Origin: Micromonospora_G sp044458865
Lineage (GTDB): Bacteria > Actinomycetota > Actinomycetes > Mycobacteriales > Micromonosporaceae
Assembly: GCF_044458865.1 (NCBI RefSeq)
Contig: NZ_JBITIH010000001.1
Location: forward strand, 248,001-312,000
Direction: 5' to 3'
DNA: 64,000 nt
In this document: in pieces, positions 16,751-25,106 of the stretch
How positions within the stretch are numbered: position 1 is the stretch's first letter
Layout: the number at the start of each line of letters is the position of its first letter
Notes under the pieces: model-generated
Databases searched by the model: none
What the model was told of the DNA's origin: nothing
What the model saw: the letters and a program-made list of their open reading frames with translations, nothing else
Translations under genes and position numbers: made by a program

Positions 16751-17584
16751 TCACGGCTTACGGGCCAGCCCGGACCAGTAGTAGGCGGCATTCGGGTCGA
16801 CCGGGGGCTCGCCGTCGGGACGCCATGCCTTCACCGGTACGACTCCCGGCTCGACCAGTTCCCAGTCGCCGAAGAAGCGGACCACGTCGTCGCGTACCCG
16901 GGGCACCAGGGTCATCCCGCCCTGGCCGGCGGCGGCGGCGACGGCGGCCATCGCCTCCGGGTCGAAATCCTGGCCGGGGTGCGTGATCGCGACGTAGCTC
17001 CCGGAGGGCAACGCGTCCAGCAGCGTGGCGACCTTCTCCCAGGGGTCGTCGGCGTCGGCGACCAGCATCAGGATCGCGATCAGCAGCAGACCCACCGGCT
17101 GATCGAGGTCGAGCGTCAGGTTCAGCTCCGGGTCGGCCAGGATCTTGCCCGGCTCGCGCATGTCGGCGTCGAGGTAGACGGTCTGCCCCTCGGTGCCACT
17201 GACCATCAGCGCCCGCGCGTGCGTCAGCACGATCGGGTCATGGTCCACGTACGCCACCCGGGTCTGTGGCGCGATCGCCTGGGCGATCTCGTGCACGTTC
17301 GGCCTGGTCGGAATGCCGGTGCCGATGTCGAGGAACTGCCGGATGCCGGCCGACCCGGTCAGGTAGCGGACCACCCGGTGCATGAAGGCCCGGTTTTCCT
17401 GGGCCATGGTGCGGATGCTCGGGATGGCGGCGGCGAACGCGTCACCCATCGCCCGGTCGGCGGCGAAGTTGTCCTTGCCACCGATCCAGTAGTCGTACAT
17501 CCGCGCGGAGTGCGCCACGCTGGTGTCGATCCCCGCCGGTGCCCACTCGCGATCCACGTTCCCGACCCCCGTTGGCTGCGACAC
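16751..17584 (-). CDS. SAM-dependent methyltransferase, PF04672 (DUF574) type
   Basis: A 277-residue member of the actinobacterial Methyltransf_19 family. Recognisable blocks are HSARMYDYWIGGKDNFAADR near the N-terminus, the SAM motif FLDIGTGIPTRPNVHEIAQ, YVDHDPIVLTHARAL, and the C-terminal WELVEPGVVPV..WRP. Members occur in many copies in streptomycetes and relatives; substrates are unknown. GTG 17584 is chosen because GGGGGG lies 5 nt upstream; the frame is open to 17635 without conserved sequence. Confidence 0.88.
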   Translation of the reverse strand: MSQPTGVGNVDREWAPAGIDTSVAHSARMYDYWIGGKDNFAADRAMGDAFAAAIPSIRTMAQENRAFMHRVVRYLTGSAGIRQFLDIGTGIPTRPNVHEIAQAIAPQTRVAYVDHDPIVLTHARALMVSGTEGQTVYLDADMREPGKILADPELNLTLDLDQPVGLLLIAILMLVADADDPWEKVATLLDALPSGSYVAITHPGQDFDPEAMAAVAAAAGQGGMTLVPRVRDDVVRFFGDWELVEPGVVPVKAWRPDGEPPVDPNAAYYWSGLARKP

Positions 17585-17965
17585 CGTTACCCCCCAGATC
17601 GTGAAAACTTCTCGGCCCGCACACCCTAGCGACATCCGTCACGGTGCCGCGCGTCCGTCGACACGGCACGCCGTCCGTTCCGGATCGATCAGGTCAGGGC
17701 CACCCGGCTCCGGTGCCCGACTCGCGGAAGCTCGCCTTCGGCGACCGCGACGATCTCCAGGCGCTGAGTTGCCCGAGCGGGTCGACACCGTCCGCAACTC
17801 CGGCCCGCGCTCGATGCTCGACCTCGACCCGGCTGAATTCGCCGACCAGCCGAAGAGGTGACGGCGGTTCGGCGATGATAGGCATGCAGCAATCGTTGAC
17901 TCAGCTCAACGATCTGTTTATGGTGACGAACACGCTTCCCCACCCCCACACCCCCAGGGAGCACC
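17585..17965 (+). promoter_or_regulatory. Intergenic region with promoter and operator for the DoxX gene
   Basis: No gene seen. A good sigma-70-type promoter is present: TTGACT (17896-17901), 17-nt spacer, TATGGT (17919-17924). An inverted repeat ATCGTTGA-N6-TCAACGAT (17892-17913) overlaps the -35 and spacer, so a repressor bound there would block RNA polymerase. The regulator is not identified. Confidence 0.6.
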
Positions 17966-18316
17966 GTGTCCGTCGCCTACATCGTCCTCGCGATCCTGCT
18001 CAGCGTGATGCTGCTGGGCTCGGCCCAGGGCAAGCTGACCAAGAACGAGAAGGTCGTACAGGGACTCAGCGCCGCGAACGTGCCGCAGAGCTGGTACCCA
18101 CCACTGGCCGTCATCGAGATCATCGGCGCGGCCGGTCTGATCATCGGAATCTTCTTCAGCCCTCTCGGGGTCGCCGCTGCCGTCGGCGTCACGCTCTACT
18201 TTGTCGGTGCGGTCATCGCGCACCTGCGCGCCGGCGACACCAAGGGCGCCTCCGCCCCCGCGATGATCCTGCTGATCGCCGTCGCCGCCCTCGTCGTACG
18301 GGTCCTCTCGCTCTGA
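17966..18316 (+). CDS. DoxX-family membrane protein
   Basis: Small 116-residue integral membrane protein with four hydrophobic helices (about 1-20, 46-65, 70-88, 96-114). The LLGSAQGKLTKNEKVVQ segment and the P.W..P.LAVIEIIGAAGLI pattern fit the DoxX / DoxX-like family, whose members have been linked to redox homeostasis. GTG 17966 follows AGGGAG by 5 nt. Monocistronic; expression is probably controlled through the operator at 17892-17913. A long perfect hairpin follows. Confidence 0.8.
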   Translation: MSVAYIVLAILLSVMLLGSAQGKLTKNEKVVQGLSAANVPQSWYPPLAVIEIIGAAGLIIGIFFSPLGVAAAVGVTLYFVGAVIAHLRAGDTKGASAPAMILLIAVAALVVRVLSL

Positions 18317-19259
18317 CCCCGCCGGCTGAACAAACCCGCGGCTCTGCGCATGAACCGAGCCGCCCCTCCGCAGTGAACGGAGAGCACTGTGGTCGGTGAC
18401 TACCCCTGGAGGGGTAGTCACCGACCACAGTCGCGTCCGGTCGGGATGGCGAGCGGTGGTCGGGGTCAGAAGTCGCCCTTCGGGTCGAGGTACTGCGCCG
18501 CGTTCTCCTTCGTGACGCGTGGCGACGGCGCCCGATATTGACCGTCATCGCCAGCGCGGCCGGTGCCAGCCGGTGACAGTCGTCAATGCTGAGCCGGTGC
18601 GCCGGGGCAGCGACGCTGAATGCCCCGGCGGGCTCTCCGGAGGCACTCATGATCGGAAGGCCGAAACAGCGCGCACCCTCCTCGTTCTCCTCGTCGTCGA
18701 TGGCGAACCCACGGGACCGGACGAGGTCGAGTTCGGCGAGCAGGGCCGCGCCGGTGAGGGTCCGGCTGGTACGCGCGGGCAGCGGGGCGGCGAGGATCTC
18801 CGCCCGGCGCCGCTCGTCCAGTACGGCGAGCACGGCCTTTCCCATCGACGTGCTGTGCATGGCGACCCGGCTGCCGATCCGGGAGACCGACCGGACGGAC
18901 CGGGCACTCTCCACCTTGTCCACGTAGACGATCTGGTTACCGACCGGGATGCCGAGGTGCACCGTCTCCCCGCTCAGCTCGACCAGGTAGGGCCGGGCGG
19001 CGCCGCGCAGGCCGTCCTCGTCGAGGTACTGCCCGGCGAGCGCGATCAGGGTCACGCCGAGGCGGAAGGCGCCGGCCCAATCCCGTTCGAGGACGCCGAG
19101 TTCCAGTAGCGAGGTGGTGTACCGGTGGGTGTTGCTCACCGCGATCCCGGCCTCGGCGGCCAGTTCGCCCAGGGTCAGACCGGCGCCGCCGGCCTCCGAG
19201 ACCGTACCGATCAGTTCGAATGCCCTATCGACGCTCGACGATTTCCGTCCACTCCTCAT
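18213..19259 (-). CDS. IclR-family transcriptional regulator with aberrant C-terminal extension
   Basis: The first 243 residues form a near-complete IclR regulator: a winged helix (SSVDRAFELIGTVSE, LTLGELAAEAGIAVSNTHRYTTSLLELGVLERD) and an effector domain (GRPYLV-type, ETVHLGIPVGNQIVYVDKVES, SMGKAVLAVL, IDDEENEEGARCFGLPI). After AMTVNIGR the frame runs about 105 residues through Arg-rich noise, across the 18386-18431 hairpin and antisense to the end of the DoxX gene. Family members are about 250 residues, so the tail is an artefact of a lost stop codon. ATG 19259 is inside an ATTCGAG palindrome, pointing to autoregulation. Confidence 0.8.
   Translation of the reverse strand: MRSGRKSSSVDRAFELIGTVSEAGGAGLTLGELAAEAGIAVSNTHRYTTSLLELGVLERDWAGAFRLGVTLIALAGQYLDEDGLRGAARPYLVELSGETVHLGIPVGNQIVYVDKVESARSVRSVSRIGSRVAMHSTSMGKAVLAVLDERRRAEILAAPLPARTSRTLTGAALLAELDLVRSRGFAIDDEENEEGARCFGLPIMSASGEPAGAFSVAAPAHRLSIDDCHRLAPAALAMTVNIGRRRHASRRRTRRSTSTRRATSDPDHRSPSRPDATVVGDYPSRGSHRPQCSPFTAEGRLGSCAEPRVCSAGGVRARGPVRRGRRRRSAGSSRGRRRPWCRRRAGAR
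18386..18431. terminator. Perfect 22-bp hairpin between DoxX and IclR genes
   Basis: Left arm 18386-18407 (ACTGTGGTCGGTGACTACCC, then CT), GG spacer, right arm 18410-18431 its exact complement. It acts as a terminator for the plus-strand DoxX gene and probably the original minus-strand operon. Confidence 0.75.
18466..18530 (-). pseudogene. 3' remnant of a sugar ABC transporter substrate-binding protein gene
   Basis: In the frame shifted by one from the IclR gene, the minus strand reads PSPRVTKENAAQYLDPKGDF then stop. This is very like the C-terminal end of ribose/rhamnose-class sugar-binding proteins (VTKENA..YLD..G.F). Nothing else of that gene remains, and the fragment starts within a few bases of where the IclR protein stops looking normal. 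The natural reading is a deletion that removed everything between an IclR gene and the last codons of a sugar transporter gene. Confidence 0.6.
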
Positions 19260-19274
19260 TCGAGTTACTCGAAT
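19258..19274 (-). promoter_or_regulatory. Palindrome at the IclR start, likely operator
   Basis: ATTCGAG-TTA-CTCGAAT, a perfect 7-bp inverted repeat covering the start codon of the IclR gene. A further CGAGTTCC half-site follows at about 19284. The position suits negative autoregulation. Confidence 0.5.
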
Positions 19275-19618
19275 CCATTTCATCGAGTTCCAGATAACGG
19301 CGATGTTTACATCATGAAACAAACCTGTCAACCTTCTGAACCCAGATACATCGGAGGTATCCAGGGAAAGACAAGATCACCAAACGGCAACCAGCCCATC
19401 AATCGCCTGACCGTAGGCGTCCCAGCGTCGAGAATCCGGGACAACCTCGCCAGCAAACACGCCATCTTGCCAAACGACCGCACAAGACATCCAATGTTTC
19501 TACCATTTTGCACATACCTTGATCAATGCGATAAGCAGCGCGCCGCCGCCTCGGCACCTCCCGACGGCGCCGGGCACCGCCGGGCCCGGATGTCGTACCA
19601 AGCGGTAGGGTCGGTTAC
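19275..19618. other. Gene-free region of lower GC
   Basis: No gene recognised. The stretch 19300-19540 is visibly richer in A/T (runs such as CAAACGGCAACCAGCCC, CCAATGTTTCTACCATTTTG) than anything else nearby. It is the upstream side of the damaged IclR locus and may be relic or transferred DNA. Confidence 0.4.
19606..19611 (+). promoter_or_regulatory. -10 hexamer of a leaderless promoter (55-residue protein)
   Basis: TAGGGT, 7 nt, then ATG 19619. Confidence 0.55.
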
Positions 19619-19786
19619 ATGACGAGTGACGAGCAGGAGCGGCGCCAGGCCGACGAGGACTGGGACCGCTTCGTCGACGGGCAACTCGCCGAGCTGGGGA
19701 TCAGCCGCGACGAGCTGGCCCGCCAGGCCGCCCGGGGCGAGTTCGAGTCGGCCTCGGCCCAGCACCTCTGGACCCTGATCAGCTGA
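19619..19786 (+). CDS. Small acidic helical protein, 55 residues
   Basis: Open frame MTSDEQERRQADEDWDRFVD... to ...SAQHLWTLIS, with strong GC3 codon bias like a true gene. The sequence is highly charged and predicted helical, with a helix-turn-helix-like middle (LAELGISRDELARQAARGEF) but too short for a standard DNA-binding domain. Function unknown. The start is supported by TAGGGT 7 nt upstream, fitting a leaderless mRNA. It lies 70 bp before the monooxygenase gene and may be cotranscribed with it. Confidence 0.6.
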   Translation: MTSDEQERRQADEDWDRFVDGQLAELGISRDELARQAARGEFESASAQHLWTLIS

Positions 19787-19856
19787 TCCGGCCCGACCTA
19801 CCGGTGGGCAGAATCACCCGATCGCACCGAGCGGAACAAACTGGGCGGGCCGGACG

Positions 19857-20879
19857 TTGACCGCCCGTGTGATCGACGTACCCCTGTCAGTTCTTGACCT
19901 TGCACCGGTCGCCGCCGGGACCACCGCCGGCCAGGCCCTGCGGCACACCACCGAGCTGGCCCGGCGGACAGAAGAGCTGGGCTACCAGCGCTTCTGGGTG
20001 GCCGAACACCACAACATGCCGGCGATCGCGTCCTCCGCGCCGCCCGTGGTGATCGCTCACCTGGCCGCCGCCACCTCGACCATCCGGGTCGGTTCCGGCG
20101 GGGTGATGCTGCCCAACCACGCCCCGCTGGTGGTCGCCGAGCAGTTCGGCACCCTGGAGGCGCTGCACCCCGGCCGGATCGACCTCGGCATCGGCCGGGC
20201 GCCCGGCACCGACCAGGTCACCGCACTGGCGTTGCGCCGGACCATGGACGGGCTCTCCGCCGAGAACTTCCCCCAGGAACTCGCCGACCTGGTCAACTAC
20301 TTCACCGGAAACCGCCCCGGTCCGATCACCGCCAGCCCCGGCAAGGGCGACATGCCGGCCATCTGGCTGCTCGGTTCGAGCGGCTTCAGCGCCCAGCTCG
20401 CCGGAATGCTCGGCCTGCCGTTCTCCTTCGCGCACCACTTCAGCTCCACCAACACCCTCCCGGCGCTGGCCCTCTACCGGCAGCACTTCCGACCGTCACA
20501 GTGGCTCAAGGAGCCGTACGCGATGGTCGCGGTGAACGCGATCTGTGCCGACACCGACGAGCAGGCGCAGTGGCTCGCTGGCCCGGCCGGGCTCTCCTTC
20601 CTCAAGCTGCGCTCCGGCCGACCGGAGCCGTTGGCCACCCCTGAGGAGGCCGCCGCGTACCCGTACACCGAGATCGAGCGGCAGTTCACCCGGGACCGGA
20701 TGCACGGTCAGGCGATGGGCAGCCCGGAGACGGTCCGGCGTCAGCTCGCCGCACTGCTGGAACAGACCCAGGCCGACGAACTGATGCTGACCGCGATGGT
20801 CTACGACATCGAGGCGCGGGTCCGTTCGTTCGAACTGATCGCCGAACACGTCGCGGACGGTCTGCGCCGCGAACGCTGA
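19857..20879 (+). CDS. LLM class (luciferase-like) flavin-dependent oxidoreductase
   Basis: A 340-residue TIM-barrel monooxygenase of the MsnO8/YhbW-like group that would use FMNH2 or F420H2. Signature segments are VPLSVLDLAPVAAGTTAGQAL, GYQRFWVAEHHNMP, RVGSGGVMLPNHAPLVVAEQFGTLEALHPGRIDLGIGRAPGTD and IWLLGSSGFSAQLAGMLGLPFSFAHHF. Substrate unknown. TTG 19857 is the listed start; GTG 19869 (MIDVPLSVLDLAP) is equally plausible because conserved sequence begins there. Convergent with the rhamnogalacturonan lyase gene across a 17-bp stem hairpin. Confidence 0.9.
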   Translation: MTARVIDVPLSVLDLAPVAAGTTAGQALRHTTELARRTEELGYQRFWVAEHHNMPAIASSAPPVVIAHLAAATSTIRVGSGGVMLPNHAPLVVAEQFGTLEALHPGRIDLGIGRAPGTDQVTALALRRTMDGLSAENFPQELADLVNYFTGNRPGPITASPGKGDMPAIWLLGSSGFSAQLAGMLGLPFSFAHHFSSTNTLPALALYRQHFRPSQWLKEPYAMVAVNAICADTDEQAQWLAGPAGLSFLKLRSGRPEPLATPEEAAAYPYTEIERQFTRDRMHGQAMGSPETVRRQLAALLEQTQADELMLTAMVYDIEARVRSFELIAEHVADGLRRER

Positions 20880-21026
20880 CTCCGGGTGATCGTTCGCGCT
20901 CGATCAGCCGTGAAACAGGATCTTCACGTGGCTGTCACCGATACGCCCCGTAGCCCCGCCTAATCTCAATACCGGTGGTGGTTCGACATGCGCGGTCGGG
21001 ACGGGTCGCGTCATGTCGCGGTGTGT

Positions 21027-21073
21027 GTCGTACCGGGCCGGGTGGGGTGGGCCCCTACCCGGCCCGGTACGAC
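21027..21073. terminator. Bidirectional terminator hairpin
   Basis: Perfect 17-bp inverted repeat (GTCGTACCGGGCCGGGT and complement) with a 13-nt loop, between convergent genes ending at 20879 and 21093. Confidence 0.7.
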
Positions 21074-21092
21074 TGGGCCCTCCGGTGCGAAC

Positions 21093-23435
21093 TCAGCGAA
21101 GGTAGATGTTCGGCGCTGGCGGCGTCGCCATCCCGTCACCGATGAAGAAACTCGGATGCGGCGGCTGGTTGTAGGCGGTGTTCTGCCAGGCGACCGCCAC
21201 CCGATACTGCGGATCGTGCATCAGGGTCGTGATCCGGGTGCTGGTCGGCGTCGGCGTGCTGTAGATCCGTAGCGCGGCACTGTCGCTGGTCCGCCAGATC
21301 ACCTCCTCCCGCCAGTCGCCGAGGATGTCGGCCGAGAGCGCGGGCGTGGACTTGGTGCCGTTGTTCGAGGCGACCCCGCTGCCGGTGAGCAGCCGGGTGT
21401 CGCCGCCGGTGCCGTACTTGTCGATCCGGGTGGCGTCGAGCAGTTCCCGTACCGGATCCCCGTCCCACCAGGCCAGGAAGTTGATCGACGAAGGCTTGCG
21501 GCCGACGTTCGCGCCGCTCGGGCTACGCAGCCCGTCGACCGCCGCCGACCACGACTCGGCGCCCGCGCTGCCGGCGTAGATGTCACCGGCCACGCCACGA
21601 CCGTTGTCCCCGCCCGGCGCGGTGGACCAGTGGACCTGCCCGGTACGGGCGTTGGCGAACCAGGACGACGGCTTGCTGGCATCCTCGCTGACCTTGAAAT
21701 ACTCCAACCCGGAGCGATTCGGATCGAGGTCACCGACGTGTCCGGCGTCGCCGTGACCGTGCCCGGTGTTCCACAGCGCGGTCCCGTTGTCGTCGATGCA
21801 CATCGCGCCGAAGAGGATCTCGTCCCGGCCGTCCGCGTCCACGTCGGCGACGGCCAGGCTGTGGTTGCCCTGGCCGGCGTACTGGCTGCCGGCGGAGTTG
21901 GAGTCGAACGTCCAGCGCCGGGTCAGACTGCCGTCGCGGAAGTCCCAGGCCACGATCACCGTACGGGTGTAGTAGCCCCGGGACATGATCAGAGACGGCC
22001 GCTGCCCGTCCAGGTAGGCGGTGCCGGCAAGGAAACGGTCGACCCGGTTGCCGTAGTTGTCACCCCACGACGAGACCGTGCCTCGGGCCGGCAGGTAGTC
22101 CACCGTGGAGGCCACCGCGCCGGTCCGACCGTCGAACATGGTCAGGAACTCCGGCCCGGCGAGGACGTAGCCGCTGGAGTTGCGGTGGTCGGCCGAGGAC
22201 GAGCCGATCACCTGCCCGGTGCCGGAGCGGGTGCCGTCGGCGGTCTTCATCGCCACCTCGGCATCGCCGTCACCGTCGTAGTCGTAGACCTGGAACTGGG
22301 TGTAGTGCGCGCCCGCCCGGATGTTGCGCCCCAGGTCGATCCGCCACAGCCGGCTCCCGGTCAGGGTGTACGCGTCGACGTAGACGTTGCCGGTGTAGCC
22401 GGACTGCGAGTTGTCCTTGGAGTTGGACGGATCCCACTTCAGCACGATCTCGTACCGGCCATCGCCGTCCAGGTCTCCGACGGAGGCATCGTTCGCCGAG
22501 TAGGTGTACGCCTCCCCGGAGGGGGTGGTGCCGCCCGGTGGCACCTGTAGCCGTACGTCCAGGTAGCCGTCGGCGAACTGGAGCGCCGGCGCCGAGGCGG
22601 CCTGCTCGGTGCCGTTCACCACCGCCCGTACGGTGTAGGCCGCACCGGCCGGGGCACCGCTGTCGAGGTGGTTCGTGGCACCGGTGATCGGTGCGGCGTT
22701 CACCCGGGTGGTACCCCGGTAGAGGTTGAACGCCACACCGGGCCCCTCGGTGCCGAGCAGCCGCCAGGAGACCAGATTGGCGCTGCCGGACCGGACACTG
22801 ACCAGGCCCCGGTCCAGGTCCTCGGCCTGTTTTGCGCCGGCGCGCGGCGGAGCCGTCGTCGGCGGGGTGGTCGGGGTGGTGGGCGGTGGGTCGGTCGTCG
22901 GCGCCGGCGGGGTGGGCGTCGGTGAGTTCGTCGGCGAGCCGGTCGGCGGCCCGGTGGTCGGCGAGACGCTGCCGGTGCAGGTGGTGCCGTTCACCGCGAA
23001 GCTCGCCGGCACCGGGTTGCTGACGTTGTCCCAGGATCCGTTGAAGCCGAACGAGACCGTGCCGAGGGTGGCGACGGCGCCGTTGTAACCGACGTTCACG
23101 GCGCTGACCTGCGGACCGGACTGGCTCACCGTCGCGTTCCACGCCTGGGTCACCCGCTGACCGGCGGCGTACGACCAGGTGAGGTTCCAGGCGGTGAGCG
23201 GGTCGCCGAGGTTGGTGAGGGTGACGCTCGCGCCGAACCCTCCCTGCCACTGGTTGGTGACCTGGTAGTCGATCCGGCATCCCGCCGCGGCGGCGGAGGC
23301 GACCACGGCGGTCATCGCACCGGTGGCGGCGAGCGTGCCGGCGGTGATGGCGGCGAGCAGCGCGGTACGGCGGGACGCGGAACGCCCCGATCCGGTACCG
23401 GCGGCGGACACGATGCGTTGTCGTGAGCTGGGCAT
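21093..23435 (-). CDS. Secreted rhamnogalacturonan lyase (PL11) with CBM2 domain
   Basis: Extracellular pectin-degrading enzyme, 780 residues, that would cleave the rhamnose-galacturonate backbone of rhamnogalacturonan I by beta-elimination. Layout: signal peptide (about 1-50), cellulose-binding CBM2 module (CRIDYQVTNQWQGGFGASVTL to FAVNGTTC, about 52-150), Pro/Thr linker (about 150-195), then the PL11 region with calcium-type propeller repeats (VGDLDGDGRYEIVLKW, DYDGDGDAEVAMKT, VADVDADGRDEILFG, DILGDWREEVIWRT). ATG 23435 has GGAG 7 nt upstream. A LacI regulator is encoded divergently, a typical control arrangement. Confidence 0.92.
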   Translation of the reverse strand: MPSSRQRIVSAAGTGSGRSASRRTALLAAITAGTLAATGAMTAVVASAAAAGCRIDYQVTNQWQGGFGASVTLTNLGDPLTAWNLTWSYAAGQRVTQAWNATVSQSGPQVSAVNVGYNGAVATLGTVSFGFNGSWDNVSNPVPASFAVNGTTCTGSVSPTTGPPTGSPTNSPTPTPPAPTTDPPPTTPTTPPTTAPPRAGAKQAEDLDRGLVSVRSGSANLVSWRLLGTEGPGVAFNLYRGTTRVNAAPITGATNHLDSGAPAGAAYTVRAVVNGTEQAASAPALQFADGYLDVRLQVPPGGTTPSGEAYTYSANDASVGDLDGDGRYEIVLKWDPSNSKDNSQSGYTGNVYVDAYTLTGSRLWRIDLGRNIRAGAHYTQFQVYDYDGDGDAEVAMKTADGTRSGTGQVIGSSSADHRNSSGYVLAGPEFLTMFDGRTGAVASTVDYLPARGTVSSWGDNYGNRVDRFLAGTAYLDGQRPSLIMSRGYYTRTVIVAWDFRDGSLTRRWTFDSNSAGSQYAGQGNHSLAVADVDADGRDEILFGAMCIDDNGTALWNTGHGHGDAGHVGDLDPNRSGLEYFKVSEDASKPSSWFANARTGQVHWSTAPGGDNGRGVAGDIYAGSAGAESWSAAVDGLRSPSGANVGRKPSSINFLAWWDGDPVRELLDATRIDKYGTGGDTRLLTGSGVASNNGTKSTPALSADILGDWREEVIWRTSDSAALRIYSTPTPTSTRITTLMHDPQYRVAVAWQNTAYNQPPHPSFFIGDGMATPPAPNIYLR

Positions 23436-23911
23436 CTCTACTCCGAGAGGACGGGGTGCGCGGCGGTGCGACGGTGTCACCGGCCGCGTCGAGCCGGACG
23501 GCCGTCGCCGGCTGCCCTGGCCGGCGGATCGCACACCGCGCGGGACGGTCGAGAATTGATCAGTTCAACGACCGCCGCGACGACAGATGAAGGCTCCGAG
23601 CGCACCTGGAGCCTAAGACAAGGCCACGACACCCACAAGATAGAGGACGGCGAATTTAAAAGGTTTCAGTTCCGGCTCGATGACAGGTGCCGGCCCACGC
23701 CTTGTCGAGAGTGCGCAGGGGGCCCTTCCTCTACCGAAAGCGATAACAGGGGGCCCTTCCTTGCCTCCGGCGCCGGTGCCGGACGGCGGCGGCCACCCGG
23801 GAGCACGGGGCCTGTACCTCCTGTTCGATGCCCCAGGCGTTACCGTGAGCTGGTTGAGCAACGTCCGCGCGACGATCGTCAACGGTCCGTGGCTGATATG
23901 GGAGGCGTCCA
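23436..23911. promoter_or_regulatory. Divergent control region of lyase and LacI genes
   Basis: No gene seen. It holds an inverted repeat AGGCTCC-N10-GGAGCCT (23591-23614), a candidate operator about 160 bp from the lyase start. It also holds an AT-rich patch at about 23652-23664 and two direct copies of CAGGGGGCCCTTCCT (23716-23730, 23747-23761). Promoter hexamers could not be assigned with confidence. Confidence 0.5.
23716..23763. repeat. Degenerate copy of the GTTAACAAGGGCCCC element
   Basis: The 24 bases 23740-23763 (GCGATAACAGGGGGCC...) match the right arm of the palindrome at 35414-35437 at 20 of 24 positions. A 15-bp piece of it is repeated directly at 23716-23730. This shows a dispersed repeat family in the genome. 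Confidence 0.6.
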
Positions 23912-25015
23912 GTGCCCGATCCGTCCCCTGTCACCTCACCCGGCACCAGCACCGGGGCGACCGGCGAGGAAGAGCCGGCCAAGCGCCCGGACATGGTCAC
24001 CATCGCCGACGTGGCCCGGCACGCGGGAGTCGCGGTCAGCACGGTGTCGTACGTGCTCAGCGGCAAGCGGGCCATCTCGGCGACGACCCGGGAACGGGTG
24101 CTGACCAGCGTACGGAAACTGGGATACCACCCGAACGCCGGTGCGCGGGCGCTGGCCAGCCGCCGGGCGAACGTGATCGCCCTGGTGCTGCCGCTGCGCT
24201 CGGGCATGCATCTGCCCGTACTCATGCAGTTCGCGACCTCGGTGGTGACCACCGCGCGCCGGTTCGACCACGACGTGCTGCTGGTCACCGCCGACGACGG
24301 ACCGTCGGAGCTACACCGGATCGCGGCCAGCGCGATGGTCGACGGATTGATCCTGATGGACGTCGAGATGGACGACCCCCGGGTGCCGCTGCTGCGCCGG
24401 CTGGAACGGCCGAGCGTGCTGATCGGCTTTCCCGCCGACCCGACCGGTCTGACCTGTGTGGACCTCGACTTCTATCAGGCCGGTCAGGTCTGTGTGGAAC
24501 ACCTGGCGCGGCTCGGACACCGCCGGATCGCCCTGCTCGGCGCGCCGTCGGTGGTCTACGAACGGGGCACCGGCTTCGCCCGGCGGACCCGGTCCGGATT
24601 CGTCGAGACCGCCGAGCGGCTCGGTCTGAACGCGATCGCGCAGCCGTGTGAGGAGAACTTCGACTCGGTACGCCGGGAACTCACCGGACTCCTCGATCGG
24701 GAACCGGAACTATCCGGGCTGGTGGTGCACAACGAGGCGGCGGTGGGACAGGTGCTCGCCGCGTTGCCGACCCTGGGCCGCAGCGTGCCTCGGGACATCT
24801 CGGTCGTCGCGATCTGTCCGGACGAGGTGGCCGAACGGGCCAGCCCGCCGCTGACCTCGGTGCTGATCCCGGCCGAGGAGGTCGGCCAGCGGGCGGTGAC
24901 GCTGCTGATGGAGAAGCTGGCCGGTACGCCGGTGCCGGAGGGAACTCTGCTGGACCCACGACTCACCGTCCGGGCCAGCAGCAGCGCCCCCGCCCTCTCC
25001 CCCACCAGCCGGTGA
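23912..25015 (+). CDS. LacI-family transcriptional regulator
   Basis: A 367-residue repressor. The helix-turn-helix is at about 28-75 (MVTIADVARHAGVAVSTVSYVLSGKRAISATTRERV, LGYHPNAGARAL) and is followed by a periplasmic-binding-like sugar domain (FDHDVLLVTADDG, VDGLILMDVEMDD, CVEHLARLGHRRIALLG, ISVVAICPDEVAE, PPLTSVLIPAEEVGQRAV). GTG 23912 is preceded by GGGAGG at 7 nt. Divergent from the rhamnogalacturonan lyase, so it probably senses a pectin-derived sugar and represses that gene. Effector unknown. Confidence 0.9.
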   Translation: MPDPSPVTSPGTSTGATGEEEPAKRPDMVTIADVARHAGVAVSTVSYVLSGKRAISATTRERVLTSVRKLGYHPNAGARALASRRANVIALVLPLRSGMHLPVLMQFATSVVTTARRFDHDVLLVTADDGPSELHRIAASAMVDGLILMDVEMDDPRVPLLRRLERPSVLIGFPADPTGLTCVDLDFYQAGQVCVEHLARLGHRRIALLGAPSVVYERGTGFARRTRSGFVETAERLGLNAIAQPCEENFDSVRRELTGLLDREPELSGLVVHNEAAVGQVLAALPTLGRSVPRDISVVAICPDEVAERASPPLTSVLIPAEEVGQRAVTLLMEKLAGTPVPEGTLLDPRLTVRASSSAPALSPTSR

Positions 25016-25106
25016 GCCGTCCCCGCCCACCAGCGTCGATCCCATTCGCGTCCACCGACGCCGATTCCCGCCTTGCCCACGGTCCCGATTCCTGATCGAC
25101 TGGGGC

